From NCBI RefSeq assembly GCF_900497805.2, contig NW_020953952.1:448848-512847 (forward strand): 64,000 bases of DNA, written 5' to 3'. This DNA is from Vombatus ursinus. Its lineage: Eukaryota > Chordata > Mammalia > Diprotodontia > Vombatidae. Under the pieces are notes generated by a model. That model had not been told where the DNA came from. It worked only from the letters and a program-made list of their open reading frames with translations, and searched no databases. This document shows positions 32,218 through 44,082 of the stretch, piece after piece. The stretch's first letter is position 1; every line of letters begins with the position of its first letter. The position numbers and the translations under genes are program-made.

Positions 32218-34878
32218 TTTTGTTTTTTTTTTATATTAATTTTTATTTATTTTTTTGTTTTCAACATTTACTCCCACAAGATTTTGAGTTCCAAATTTTC
32301 AAACCATCTCACCCCTCCCCCCACCCCAAGATGGCATGCATTCTGAATACCCCTTCCCCTAGTCTGCCTTCCCTTCTCTCTCTCTCCCCCCCTTCTCTTA
32401 TCCCTTTCGCCTTCAATTTTCCTGTAGGTCAGGATGGATTTCTGAACCCCATTTTCTGTATTTCTTATTTCCCAGTTGCATGTGAAAACATTTTTTTTAA
32501 CATTTGTTTTTAAAACTTTGGGTTCCAAATTTTCTCCCTTCCTCCCTCCCCACCCACCCTCATTGATAAGGCAAGCAACTAAATATGGGTTATATATGTG
32601 CCGTTATGCAAAACACTTTCATAGTAGACATGCTGTAAAAAACTAACTCTATTTCCCTTAATCCTATCCCGCCCCGCCATTTATTCTATTCTTTCTTTTG
32701 ACCATGTCCCTTCTCAGAAGTATTTGCTTCTGATTACTCCCTTTCCCAATCTGCCCTTCTTTCTATCCTTCCCCTACTCTGTTGTCCCCTTCCTGCCCCT
32801 ATTTTCCTGTAGGGTAAGACAGATTTCCACACCCAATTGAGCATGTATGTTATTTCCTCCTTAAGTCAAATCCTATGAGAATAAGATTCACTCATTCCCT
32901 CTTACCTTCCCCCATTTCCCCTCCCCTGTAAGAGCCTTTTCTTTTCTGTTTTTTTTGGGGGGGGATAATTTACCCTGTTCTACCTCTCCCTTTCTCCTTC
33001 TCTTAGTATATTCCTCTCTCACCCCTTAATTTTATTCTCCAGATATGACCCCTTCATTTTCAACTCACCCTGTGCTCTCTATCTATCTATCTATATCTAT
33101 ATATACACACATCTATTTTTTTCCCTTCCAACTACCCTAATACTGACAAAGGTCTCATGAGTTACAAATATCATCTTTCCATGCAGGAATGTAAGCAGTT
33201 CAACCTTAATAAGTCTCTTATGATTTTCTCTTTCCTGTTTACCTCTTCATGTTCCACTTGAGTCTTGTATTTGACAATCAAATTTTCTATTCAACTCTGG
33301 TCTTTTCATCAAGAATGCTTGAAAGTCCTCTATTTCACTGAATGACCATGTTTTCCCCTGCAGGACTATACTCAGTTTTGCTGGGTAGGTGATTCTTGGT
33401 TGTAATCCTATCTCCTTTGCTCTCTGGAATATTATATTCCATACCCTGTGGTCCCTTAATGTAGAAGCAGCTAAATCTTGTGTTATTCTGATTGCGTTTC
33501 CACAATACTTGAATTGTTTCTTTCTGTATGCTTGTAATATTTTCTCCTTGACCTGGGAACTCTGGAATTTGGCTACAGTATTGTTTTTCCAATGAGATAT
33601 TTCACACTGTTTTCTAATTTTTCATTCTTTTGGGTTTGTTTTACAGTGTCTTGATTTCCCATAAAGTCACTAGCTTCCAATTGCTCTATTCTAATTTTTA
33701 AGGAAGTATTTTCTTCAGTAATCTTTTGGACTTCCTTTTCCATTTGGCCAATTTTGCTTTTTAGGGCATTTTTCTCCTCATTGCCTTTTTGGACGTCTTT
33801 TGCCATTTGGGTTATGCTATTTTTTTAAGGTGTTATTTTCTTCAGTATTTTTTTGGGTCTCCTCTAGCAAGCTGTTGACTTGTTTTTCATGATTTTCTTG
33901 CATCACTCTCAGTTTTTCCTCTATTTCTCTTACTTGATTCTCAAAATCCCTTTTGAGATCTTCCAAGGCCTGGGACTGATTCATATTTTTTTTTGGAGGC
34001 TTTGGATGTAGGAGCTTTGGCCTTGTTGTCTTCTTCTGGTTGTAAGTTTTGATCTTCTTTGTCACCAAAGTAAGATAATATAGTCTGACTCTTTTTGCGC
34101 TGCTTACTCATGATCCCAGCCAATTACTCGAGTTTTAAACTGTTTGTTAAGGTAAAAGTCTGCTTCCAATGTGAAGAGTGTACTGTCCCAAGCTTCAGGG
34201 GTTTGTACAGCTGTTTTCAGAGGTACTTCTAGGGACCTGAAAATTTTCAGTTCTTCCAAGGTGCTATGATAAGGTGTTTCCTCTCCACAGCCACAACAAG
34301 CTCCACTGCACCAGTGCTCCTCTTCACCCCAGGATCGCCCCTCAGAACTGTGAGCCAGATCCAAGCATGGGCGAAGCAAGAGATTCCTGCCTCAGCACTG
34401 GCAAAGAGATCCCTGCAACCCCCTCTGATCAGCCACTCGATTCCCCCTCAGTCTGTGGGCCAGAAGCTCAGGAAAAAACCTGCGGCCCTGGGGGTGGCTG
34501 AGACTTAGCTCCTTCTCTCACTGCAGTCACAGACTTTTCCCACTGACCTTCCACGTTGTCTTTGGCGTTCCTGGGTTGAGAAGCCTGGAAACAGCCACAG
34601 CTGCCCGCGATTCAGTCCTCTGAGGCCTGCTCCAGGGTCGCTTCGGCCTGCGGGCCCACTCCAAATGGCGCTCCTCTCCCTGCCAGGCGCAATACACCTT
34701 TCAAATCAACCATCCAGGCTGTCTTTGGCTGGAAATTTGTTTCACTCTGTCTTTTTGTGGGTTCTGCTGCTTTAGAATTTGTTTAGAACCATTTTTTTAG
34801 GTATTTGGAGGGGTTTGGGAGAGAGCTCAAGACAATCACTGCTTTCCCTCAGTTGGCATCTTGGCTCCACCCCCCCCC
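32218..34878 (-). mobile_element. HAL1-like L1 element (ORF1 only), flanked by target-site duplication
   Basis: One insertion of 2661 bp on the - strand. The 5' end is a G-rich run followed by 'tggagccaagatgcc' (reverse of 34855-34878), as in marsupial L1 5' UTRs. ORF1 follows at about 34111-33250: a start MSKQRKKSQTILSYFGDK, a coiled-coil stretch rich in E, K and N, then directly the C-terminal domain segment with RITQDLAAST-type sequence. The ORF is interrupted by frameshifts. No ORF2 (endonuclease or reverse transcriptase) lies between ORF1 and the 3' end. Instead there is about 1 kb of purine-rich 3' UTR (pyrimidine-rich on +) ending in a poly-A (T run at 32218-32232). The flanks carry matching repeats, 'ggctgcccctagttttg' (32201-32217) and 'ggctgcctagttttg' (34879-34893), so the whole is one target-primed insertion and not a remnant of several. 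HAL1 ('half-L1') is a known ORF1-only group. Mobility would have needed proteins made by a full L1. Confidence 0.75.
33079..33110. repeat. (TATC)n microsatellite within the HAL1-like 3' UTR
   Basis: Short TATC/TATA run. Confidence 0.85.
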
Positions 34879-34979
34879 GGCTGCCTAGTTTTGCTGAACT
34901 ATTTTCTCTCCTTTCTTCCTTTTCTTTGTTCCTTTTTTTTTTTAAATTAGTGATGGCACTATGTGATAAAGAATAGAGG

Positions 34980-35190
34980 AATGCACCTACTATGTTCCAG
35001 GTTCTCTGTTAGACACTAAGAATACAAAAAACAAAACAAAACAAATAAACAATAACAATAAAAAGTCTTTGCCCTCCAGGTCCCAACATTAAAGTGGGGG
35101 TAGACAACAGAGAAGATACAAGGCATAAAGTAAATAAGTACATATATAAACGTATATGCAGTGTGGTTATATACAAAATAGTTTGGGAGG
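34980..35190 (+). mobile_element. Marsupial interspersed repeat fragment
   Basis: 'gcacctactatgttccagg', 'tctgttagacactaagaata' and 'tctttgccctccaggtccca' follow the common repeat also seen near 1831, 51490 and 56970. The family is not resolved. Confidence 0.5.
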
Positions 35191-35745
35191 GAGGGCTCTA
35201 TTCACTGCTTATAGAAGAGTTCATTTTGTAGTCATACTCCTCACAAATTTGACTTTTCTAAAACTGAGCTCATTTTTCCCCCGGTAAGCCCAATTTTTTC
35301 TCCCATAATTAAACTGGTATATAAAGAGAAGACGGAAGAGGGGATATCCACTTACACAAAACCTTTCATATCTTTACCCCTACTCTCTCTTTCCATTGCC
35401 ACCAAGACTGTACAAACTAGCTTCACACCCTGACAGACCTATTGAGATAGCCTCCTAACGTGTTTTTTCCACATTCCCTCCCTGGCTGTGAAGGATAAGG
35501 GAATTCATCTTTTGTATTACTGCCAGATTAATATTTCTTAAGTATAGGTTCAATCCAAGAGTGTACTAGAGCCAGTTCAAACCAGATCATGAGGCCTAGT
35601 GTTTCCTATTTATATTTACACTACTAGACAAATGCTGAGGAATTCAAAATGGTCAATAAAGTGAAGGTGTTCAAGTGAAATAATATATGTTTTTAGAAAA
35701 GCCTGGTGACTACCAATGAAGTTTGTTAAGAATTATACCCACATA

Positions 35746-35883
35746 GGGGTAGCTAGGTGGTGAAGTGTATAGAGCATCAGTCAGGAGGACCTGAGTTCAA
35801 ATCTGGCCTCAGATCAAACACTTGACACTTATAGCTGTGTGACCCTGGGCAAGTCACTTAACCCCAACTGGCCTAAAAAAAAA
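35746..35883 (+). mobile_element. Marsupial SINE, short form
   Basis: 'ggggtagctaggtggtgaag', 'caggaggacctgagttcaaa', 'gtgaccctgggcaagtcact', A-rich end. Confidence 0.92.
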
Positions 35884-36060
35884 CTGGTCATTTTTGTCTC
35901 AGATTCCTATAATCTAGCCAACAGCTCAGTAATGTTCAGACTCCTTAAGAGTCTGGACAACATGACGGATGTTCTAATAAACCTTGTCTTTGGCTGAAAA
36001 TTACACCCACATCCATAGACATCATTTCTCCTAAGACTAATTAGAAAATTTAAATATTAC

Positions 36061-36172
36061 CATATACATATATATATATATGTAGGTATGTATGTATATG
36101 TCAATGTCTATGTATACACACACACACACACACACACACACATGCACACACACACACACACACACACATGCA
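36061..36172. repeat. (TA)n/(GTAT)n/(CA)n microsatellite
   Basis: Compound run with two long CA blocks. Confidence 0.92.
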
Positions 36173-36483
36173 CTGCTTGACTGAAATTGCTCTATGTACC
36201 AGAAGGACATAATGGTTTTGGGGAGAGGTCACTGTGTATTGAAGTTGTCAGGAAGGGATTCATAATGGAAACTGGGATTTCAGATGACCCTTGAAGAAAG
36301 CATAAGATTTATCTGAGAAGCCCACAAAAACTTGACTTACAGATTGTTATTTTATTAGTGATAACAAAAATGAAACACCTATTTGAAAGAACAAACAATA
36401 TTTTCCTTGGTAAGTTTTGCTGTCCAATTCGTCCTTTTCAATGGGAAACAGCTTTAGGTTTATCAGTCTTAAAGAAACCCAAA

Positions 36484-36680
36484 GCAGCTTCTAAGTTGTC
36501 TATCTTGGTTTCTCCAGGGATTCTGTACTTAATTTCTTTCTCAAAGACTGAGTGAGTCATGATCTTCAGGGGCAGAAGATAGTTATTCTTTTGGGACACA
36601 GACATCAATAAAACCTTGTACTAAGCTGTTGTGCCAAAACCTTGTAAGGAGACAACTGTTTCCTCATTCTAGGTAAGAGC
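36484..36680 (+). promoter_or_regulatory. Probable promoter and noncoding exon 1 of OR8U-a
   Basis: This is one of three aligned modules (with 47860-48060 and 56604-56810) that share 'gcagctt', 'cctttgggacaca'-type sequence and 'catcaataaaacc'. Here the homeodomain core of the others is lost ('ctaagttg' at 36491-36498). An EBF-like TCTCCAGGGA lies at about 36511-36520, a TATA-like AATAAAA at 36607-36613 and the donor TAG|GTAAGA with GT at 36673-36674. The intron to the acceptor at 41151-41152 would be 4480 nt. Confidence 0.55.
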
Positions 36681-39600
36681 ATTTCAGAACATTTGTAAAT
36701 TGACAAACTGATTAATATTTTAAGCATATAATTAAGTCAGCTAAATAGCTAAGAGGCACCATTTCCATAGTTAATTTGGTAAAAAAAATGACAATAATAA
36801 TGCCACAGTCAGAATCTATGAGAATGAGGCAGGTGAAAGCCACGTTAATCACTGGAAAATCTGAATAGATTTTTGGAACAGACATATTTAAGAATTATGA
36901 AAGAAAAAAAAAGAAAAGAAAAGATCTGTTCGACCATGACCTCTTCTCATCTGTTGAAAAAGGTGGCATGGTACAGTGGAAAGCCCACTGGAATAGGGTT
37001 CAGGGTATAAAAGTTTGAACCCTACCTATGTCATCTTATTATCTGAATAATTCTGAGGTTCAAATTTCTACTTTAGTTAAATTAAAGACTTGGCCAACAT
37101 AGTTTCTGGGGACTTTTCTAGCTCTAAAGTTGTGGTTTGATAAATGGGAATATTATTTAAAGTAATAATTTTATATAATATATGAAATACTGGGCCTCTG
37201 ATGAGTTCTCAAGGATGTGTTTATAACTAAAAGCCAGAGGAACAGCTTTGACCACATAGGTCAAATATGTGCAATGAACAATTAGTAATCAGTGAATTAG
37301 TGAATCTGACTATATTGTCTTCTGGTACCTTTATAACCTTAGTGGCCTTTCATCAGAAAAATAGGTTTCTTTAATATCAGTAATATTAATCGGAAGGAGA
37401 AATTTGAGAATTTGAAAAGAACTATGATGATAATTTATTAAGAATTACTTTTTCCAATGATGACTATAGAAAACAATGAGCAACATTTACTTATTTTAAA
37501 AATATTTTCCCCCAATTACATGTAAAAAATTTAACATTTGTTGTTAAGTTTTGAGCTCTGAATTCTATCTTCCCACTATACCCCGGCCCCGTCCTGAGAC
37601 AGTAATCAATCTGAGATAGGTTATACATGTGTATTTATGTAAAACATTTCCATATTAGTAATTTTGTGGACAAAAATGAGTAACATTTATAAATGGTGAG
37701 AAGGCTAGCCAAAAAAATACATCAAAACAAGAATCATGAAGAGATGAAAGGATAATTTCCCTGAAAGTAGTGTAATGGAAACATTTCATCATTGGTAAAA
37801 TGATTTTCTTTCTTCTTTTTTCCCCTAAAGCTAGATGGAGATGGCGATGGTGACACCAGGCTGAGTTCAAGACAACAGGCAAGTAGTCACCAGGTGAACA
37901 CAATGAGCCAATAGGGCTTTGAGGTAAAATGAGACTTTGAAGAGTTGTCATCGATAGCACCATCCTGTTTGTGAGTCCACTAGCTTGTCCTTAAAAAAGT
38001 TTTTTTCTATTGTCATGACTGAAATTAAGCTAAACTGAGGCACAAAGTTCCAAGCACATTAAATGTCTTGTAAGGGTATCCATTACCAATAAAGGGGGTC
38101 TTTAGCTCCCCAGCGAGCAGAAAGACCTAATGCGCAGATGGACAAATAATTTTTATGGATAAAAGGAGAAGCATCCAAAACCTAAAAGGCAGCGTCATAG
38201 ATGGGAAAACAATATGATTGACTGGAAATTTGGAAGGGCAAACAACAACCCCTCCATGTCATTAAGGAGTACTGATTGATTTATGGGACCCATCTGCATC
38301 CTGAAGGGATTGTTGAACAGAGATAACAGAGTTCCTGGCACCCACCTGAATTCTGCAAGGTTTGTAAGTGAGATAACATCTCTCTTAATCGTATAAAGGC
38401 AGTAAGATGTGTAGAGATAACGTATTTCTTTGAGTTAAGGTGGTTTATGGGACAACAGCTCAGAGAACAAGACTGAATGTCTGAACCTATAAATTTCTCA
38501 ACTCAAAGTCAAAGAAAGATATTCATGTAGTTATAAAAAAAAGGAAAAAAATTAAAAACCAGCTACAAATACAATTAGTTACAAAAATTGAACTGATTAA
38601 GAACTGGAATCAATTTGATTTTTTCACTGTATTGGTCAGTATACAATCATATAGATTAAGGGCAAATGATGGTAAGGTCGACTGGTCCATTGGAACTTAA
38701 GGAGTTCCCTGTACAGGATTTTGAGAACCACTATTGGACAGAGTTTGGGAGAGGAGATGGCTGAATTGGGCAAGACCAATAAGGCCCCTGTATAGGACTC
38801 AGATCTTAATCAGAGCAGGTTGAGATTTCACCTGGCATGAGCTACCATCCTAATTCATCTTTAAGAATAAGAGTCTAGAAGTCAGGAGAAGATAGCTTTC
38901 TTGTGTGTTAGTTTTGACATTGCTGTTATTGCTTTTGGTTTTATATTATACTTATGAAATGCTTGAGGTTTTTCTTTAGTTTTTATTCAAAGAAAAACAG
39001 GCTAAATGCATTTTATTCTCATTTTTTTCGGCTTTTTACTGCTTTCACCCAGTATGATGTCACTATAACCTGATTCATTTTCCTGTTCAATCAGCTTGGT
39101 AAACTCTATACAAAAACACACACACATACAAACACACACACACAGAAATTACAGAGAACAAGATATTCAGACTCTTTCTGTGTTTAAGGCACAGGATTTC
39201 GTGGTTTAGGTTATATCTACAGAACAGAAAAATAATCATTTGAAAAGTGGAAAAATTGTCTCAACTGGTGGTTGTGTTTAAAAAATGCCCAATCAACCCT
39301 TTCCCCCACCTAAAACCCCACAATAAATTGAATATTGGCTCAATAGAATTGACAGAACAAATAAAATTCAAACAGTTCTATGATACCCTAAACTGGTGAG
39401 GCTATATTTACTATGGCTATTCTGGTTACCTGGTACCTTCCAGATGCCATGGTAGGTATTGGAATCATATGATTTATAATGTTAGAAATTCAATGAGAAA
39501 GAATATTGCTATTTCACTTAGATTCACTGTTCATGGTCACTGCCATCTTTGCTTTCTGTTACTGGTATTACTACAATTTTGTCCTATTCTTGATTCTGGG

Positions 39601-40137
39601 TTTGTGATAAGAGTGATCTTAAATCAAGTTAGAGGCACGTATTTCACAAAATTCAAAATATGGAAAACTGTCTTCCACAAAAGAAGTGATTATGACTGTA
39701 ATTTCCTTGATCAAGAATCTTCAGTGACTCTTCTGCCTCTAACGTTAAAAAAAAAAGCCTCAACTTATATTTAAGTTCCTTCAGTCCAGGTCCTCATACA
39801 GCATTCAGAGCAGGGATTCTTAACCATTTTTTATCATGGTCCCTGATGGCAATCTGTATAAAGTCAAAAGACTATGACTCAGAATAATATTTTAAACATA
39901 TAAATATATAGGATTACATGGGAAACAATCACATTGAAATAGTCACTGAAACATTTTAAAAAATAAATAAAACAAAAAACATGACTCCATATAACTCCCT
40001 TGCGAGTACTCTGTGTTCCAGTTAAATAGGATTATGTGCTGTTTCCCTAACTAAGCTTTCCATATTTCATCTCTGTCTATTCATGCATGTTTTCTCTCCT
40101 AAGTGGAAAGCACTACTTCCTCCCTTTAACCTATTAA
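36681..40137. other. Intron 1 of OR8U-a: MIR-like pieces and L1 3' UTR
   Basis: A MIR-like piece lies at about 36966-37145. A minus-strand L1 3' UTR piece lies near 37490-37665 ('ttttgagctctgaattctat', 'gtaaaacatttccatattag'). The parts at about 37640-37770 and 38640-38830 resemble the same intron of OR8U-b (about 48770-48860 and 49090-49270), showing that the unit was duplicated with its intron. The sequence 38000-38500 is unassigned. A short CA run lies at 39115-39144. Confidence 0.5.
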
Positions 40138-40395
40138 TTCCTAGAGATGGTACAGTGGTTAGAGTGCTGGGCCTGATTTTGGAAGGCCTCAGTTCAAATG
40201 AGGGCCCAGCCACTTCTGAGCTGTGTGAACCTGGGCAAGTCATTTAGCTTCTGTTTGCCTCAGTTTCCTACACTGTAAAATGGATATTAGTATCACCTAC
40301 TTCCCAAGTTTCTCATGAAATCAAATGAGACATCTATAAAGCACTTAGCACGGTGCCTGACATATCATAGGCACTTAATAAATGCTTGTTTTCTT
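40138..40395 (+). mobile_element. MIR/CORE-SINE-like element with L2-type tail
   Basis: 'acagtggttagagtgctggg', 'gtgtgaacctgggcaagtca', 'gtttcctacactgtaaaatg' and the tail 'gcacttaataaatgcttg'. Confidence 0.8.
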
Positions 40396-41152
40396 CTTTC
40401 CTTGAACTTCCTCAATATTTATATTCCTACAAGTTAATCAACCAGTCAGTAAGTGCTTAAGAGCCTTCTATGTTCTAGGCAAAGTGCGGAACATTGGGGA
40501 TACAAAGAAAGGCATATCAGAGTCCCTTCTGATGTTCTTCTAATGTAATTATAACTATAATAAATTAACATGCAACCTTACACTGGAACTTTCTCTTGTT
40601 ACTGTTCTCTATGTCATTAAAATTCATTATATTTTTAGGAGTATTTAAATGTTGTCTCAACTTCTGCAGAATATAAGCTTCCTGGAGGTGGGAACAGTGT
40701 GTCATTTTGTTGAATTTCTAGAATCTAGGAGAGTGCCTTGCACACGGTAGATGACTAAAAACTTCTTGTTGAATGGGATAAGAGGAGGCAAAAATAGAAA
40801 CTATACATAGTGTCTGTGCTAAGAAATGGATAAACATAATACTTCTTATGTTTAGAGTAAGGCAGTACAGTATGGTTGGAAAAGCAACACATTGAAGACA
40901 CTCAGTCGTGTGATCTTGAATGGCAAGTTGAACCTCAGTGTTCTCAGCTACAAAATGTGAACTGTCATCCTTGCACTGCTGATTTCATATGATTATTTTA
41001 AAGCAAAAGTTTGGTAAATTTTAAAAACCAAACAAAAACACTGCGAGTTAGTAATTATTTCTAGCTATGATGATGGCAGCAAAGAAAACAATTTAGAGGA
41101 GAGGAAGAAGGGTGGCATCTAACTGGTCTATTTTCTCTGATCCCTCATTTAG
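40396..41152. other. Intron end of OR8U-a: repeat fragments
   Basis: A marsupial interspersed repeat piece lies near 40440-40530, an L2-type tail near 40660-40780, and a MIR-like piece near 40855-41000 that has counterparts upstream of OR8U-b (about 50005-50180) and OR8U-c (about 59650-59830). It ends at the acceptor 'tcatttag' (AG 41151-41152). Confidence 0.55.
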
Positions 41153-41160
41153 GCCCCCAG

Positions 41161-41169
41161 ATGGAATAA
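41161..41169 (+). promoter_or_regulatory. Two-codon upstream ORF (ATG GAA TAA) abutting the OR8U-a start
   Basis: ATG-GAA-TAA ends exactly where the receptor ATG begins, in the same frame, 8 nt after the splice acceptor. It is kept in OR8U-b and OR8U-c. The two ATGs both have G at +4. See the findings. Confidence 0.7.
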
Positions 41170-42129
41170 ATGGCTGGGATTAATTTCACTAGGGTGACAG
41201 AGTTCATTCTCTTGGGCATCACTGACAAGCAGGAGCTGAAGATGCCCCTCTTCATAATGTTCTTGTCCATCTATATGTTCACAATGGTGGGCAATCTGGG
41301 TCTCATCACAGTCATCAGAATGGACTCACGACTAAAAACTCCAATGTATTTCTTCCTAAGTCATCTGGCATTTGTAGATTTCTGTTATTCTTCTTCAATC
41401 ACACCAAAAATGTTGGGGAATTTTTTATATGAGAAAAATATAATCTCTTTCTATGCATGTGCTACTCAGCTAGGTTGTTTTATTAACTTCATGAATGCAG
41501 AATGCTTGCTGCTAGCTTCCATGGCCTATGATCGCTACGTGGCCATCTGCAACCCCTTGCTTTATATGGTTTTGATGTCTCCTAAAATCTGTGTTCAGCT
41601 TGTAGCTGCTCCTTACATCTACAGTCTGGTAGTTGCACTCTACCATGTTATCCTTACATTTCGCCTCTCCTACTGTGGTTCTAACATTATCAACCATTTC
41701 TATTGTGATGACATGCCTCTCTTGAGGCTGTCCTGCTCTGACACCCATTTCAAACAACTGTGGATTTTTGCCTGTGCAGGAATCATGCTGATTTCTTCTT
41801 TTTTGATTGTCTTTGTATCCTACATGTACATTATCTCTGCAATTCTAAAGATGCAATCAGCTGAAGGCAGGCGCAAAGCTTTCTCTACCTGTGGCTCACA
41901 CATGGTGGCTGTCACCATTTTCTATGGGACCTTAATATTTATGTACTTACAGCCCAGCTCCAACCATTCCCTTGATACAGATAAGATGGCCTCAGTCTTT
42001 TATACAGTGATCATTCCCATGTTAAATCCCCTGATTTACAGTTTGAGGAATAAGGAAGTGAAGGATGCTCTGAAGAAGGCCCTAAGCAATAGTAATTATG
42101 CCCTTCTTTTAATCACATCAAGAAAGTGA
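41170..42129 (+). CDS. Olfactory receptor, OR8U-like (copy a), intact
   Basis: An odorant receptor of 319 residues. It carries the OR8U signature segments that I recall from human OR8U1: [17 protein letters not shown] near the N-terminus, [20 protein letters not shown] after TM2 and [16 protein letters not shown] in the second extracellular loop. General OR motifs are in place: N-glycosylation NFT at residue 5, GN at 41-42, [22 protein letters not shown] at 118-129, [12 protein letters not shown] at 233-244 and [19 protein letters not shown] at 283-301. The C-terminus is extended by about 15 residues ending in TSRK. No lesion is seen. The start at 41170 is favoured because it alone leads into the family N-terminus and is the same in all three copies. 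The protein would bind odorants in the helix bundle; the ligand is unknown. Confidence 0.94.
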   Translation: MAGINFTRVTEFILLGITDKQELKMPLFIMFLSIYMFTMVGNLGLITVIRMDSRLKTPMYFFLSHLAFVDFCYSSSITPKMLGNFLYEKNIISFYACATQLGCFINFMNAECLLLASMAYDRYVAICNPLLYMVLMSPKICVQLVAAPYIYSLVVALYHVILTFRLSYCGSNIINHFYCDDMPLLRLSCSDTHFKQLWIFACAGIMLISSFLIVFVSYMYIISAILKMQSAEGRRKAFSTCGSHMVAVTIFYGTLIFMYLQPSSNHSLDTDKMASVFYTVIIPMLNPLIYSLRNKEVKDALKKALSNSNYALLLITSRK

Positions 42130-42364
42130 CTTAAAAACTAAGAGTTTTCTTATTATCTTAATCACTTAAACACTGATGAACTATAATGAAAAGAAGTAAC
42201 ATAGAATGTTAGAACTAGAAAAGACTTTGGAAATCATCCAATTCAACTCTCCTCTCAGTGTACCACCATACAAAAGATATTCAAAAATCACTCTCAGAAC
42301 TCAACTTGATCTAATCCTACAACACAATACCATGCGTATTTGTTTATTTTTAAATGTTATTTTG

Positions 42365-42511
42365 CTGGGGCAGCTAGGTGAAGCAGTGGATAGAGCACTG
42401 GCCCTGGATTCAGGAGGACCTGAGTTCAAATCCGGCCTCAGACACATAACACTTAATAACTGTGTGACACTGGGCAAGTCACTTAACCCTATTGCCTAGT
42501 TAAAAAAAAAG
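42365..42511 (+). mobile_element. Marsupial SINE, short form
   Basis: 'ggggcagctaggtgaagcag', 'ggatagagcactggccctgg', 'gtgtgacactgggcaagtca', ending in an A run. It is one of the least diverged copies here. Confidence 0.95.
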
Positions 42512-42929
42512 TGCTATCTTGCTATTTTTTTTACATTAACTCAATTCCAATTTCTCCCCTCCCAATTTTTCTATCCAAACTAGGTAATCCTTTCATTACC
42601 TTTCAGGAACATGAGAATGTTTTCCTCAAGAATGAGAAAAACAGCAGTTTAGCAGAAACAATTAATAGTTCAACTATGTCTGACAGTATATGTGCATTAT
42701 TCTACCTCATTACCTTCTACATCTTCAATGAATATATTATATAAATAAATGTTTTTAGGCCAAAATTTATAATTTTTGGAATCTATACCCCCAAAATAGT
42801 AATTAACAAAAGAAACAAAGTCAAAACATAGACCTAAATGCAAACTTAATACAACCTAAGTGAGGAAATGAATCACAAAAACAATTAGTAACTATGTGAA
42901 AAAAAATTATAGCAATGAGGCAATATTCC
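42512..42929. other. Intergenic, AT-rich, unrecognised
   Basis: Nothing identifiable. The short open frame 42511-42744 has no family motif. Confidence 0.4.
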
Positions 42930-43140
42930 AAAACTCTAGAGCTTGAACAGAAACAGTCCCCTCAGAGCTGTGGATAAGGCCATTTTGTAAATTCTTTGGG
43001 AAATATGATCAAAGAGTTCTTAAATTCTGCATATTCTTTGATCCAGTGATACTACTAAGCCTGTACCCCAACGTGATTAAAAAAAAAAGAGGAAAAGAAG
43101 CAGTTTTACAAAGAAAAAATGGGGAAAAATAGAAACTTCA
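42930..43140 (+). mobile_element. L1 LINE ORF2 3' end, first piece
   Basis: 'attctttgatccagtgatac', 'agcctgtaccccaacgtgat' followed by an A run is the end region of marsupial L1 ORF2. It continues at 44083 after later insertions, one of them the SINE at 43293. Confidence 0.6.
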
Positions 43141-43292
43141 ATCATTTCATAATATCTTGATGGATCAAATCCCCAGCCATCTGGGGGCCGTGGAAAGCCT
43201 TCTGCTAGCATTGAAGGAAAAATAAAATGCTACAAATAATACAAGGACATGGTAAAGCCAATAGTCTCATCTATTGTTGCAATAACTATTAA

Positions 43293-43522
43293 ATGGGAGA
43301 CAGCTTAGTGCTAGAGTGCTGGGCCTGGAGTCACGCCTGAGTTCAAATCTGGCCTCCGACATTTACTAGCTGTGTGATTCTGGGCAAGTCACTTAACCTC
43401 TGTGTGCCTTAATCCACTGGAGAAGGAAATGGCACTCCAGTGTCTTTGCAAGAAAACCCCACGGACAGTATTGGCAAACTATGGTCCAGGGGGTCAAGTT
43501 GACACAACTGAGCAACAATAAA
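43293..43522 (+). mobile_element. Marsupial SINE, long form
   Basis: 'gctagagtgctgggcctgga', 'gtgtgattctgggcaagtca', 'gaaggaaatggcactccagt', 'gacacaactgagcaacaa'. Confidence 0.88.
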
Positions 43523-44082
43523 AATTATTTAGTGTTCCTGGATAAGACACTTACAAGATTTGTTTAATGGTTACTTAAACCTTGTAGTTTTGTCTGAATG
43601 GACTCTTTTAACAATTGCAAAAGTATTTGGTCACTTCCTTTTGTGCTTGAAAAGGGAATGTTTTCTCATTCTGATTAAAAATCGAGCTTTCTGGAAAAAA
43701 TTCTCCCAGAACACCCCTCCTCCTTTTTTTCTTCCTTGGCCCACTCGTCCTTTTCTCTGCTCCTTCCTCTCTTAGGAAAGTCGTTACTATTCTATGCTAT
43801 GGTGTGGCAGAATGCTGGTGATTGGCGGTGTACTCTAAGAAGGACTGAAAAATTATGAAAAACTAAATCTGAATCACTGAAAGATGAGGTTGCTCCCTAG
43901 AGAGCAGTCTCTTTGGCATATTAGTACACTGCTTTCAGCCTGGCCTCCTATCTTTGGTCCTCAATCATCAGAACCCCCCACCCCCCACTGATGAGTAAAC
44001 CCTTCCAAGAGATCCCATTATTCCCGATTGAGAGAATTCTCCAACAATTATCTTTAGTAACTCTTTTTTCTTTTTTTTTTGT

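Noticed and set aside
32112-32513. Open frame of 133 codons on the + strand
   Set aside because: It lies antisense in the pyrimidine-rich 3' UTR of the HAL1-like element.
34266-34508. Two overlapping + strand frames of 75-80 codons
   Set aside because: They are antisense to the GC-rich 5' UTR of the HAL1-like element.
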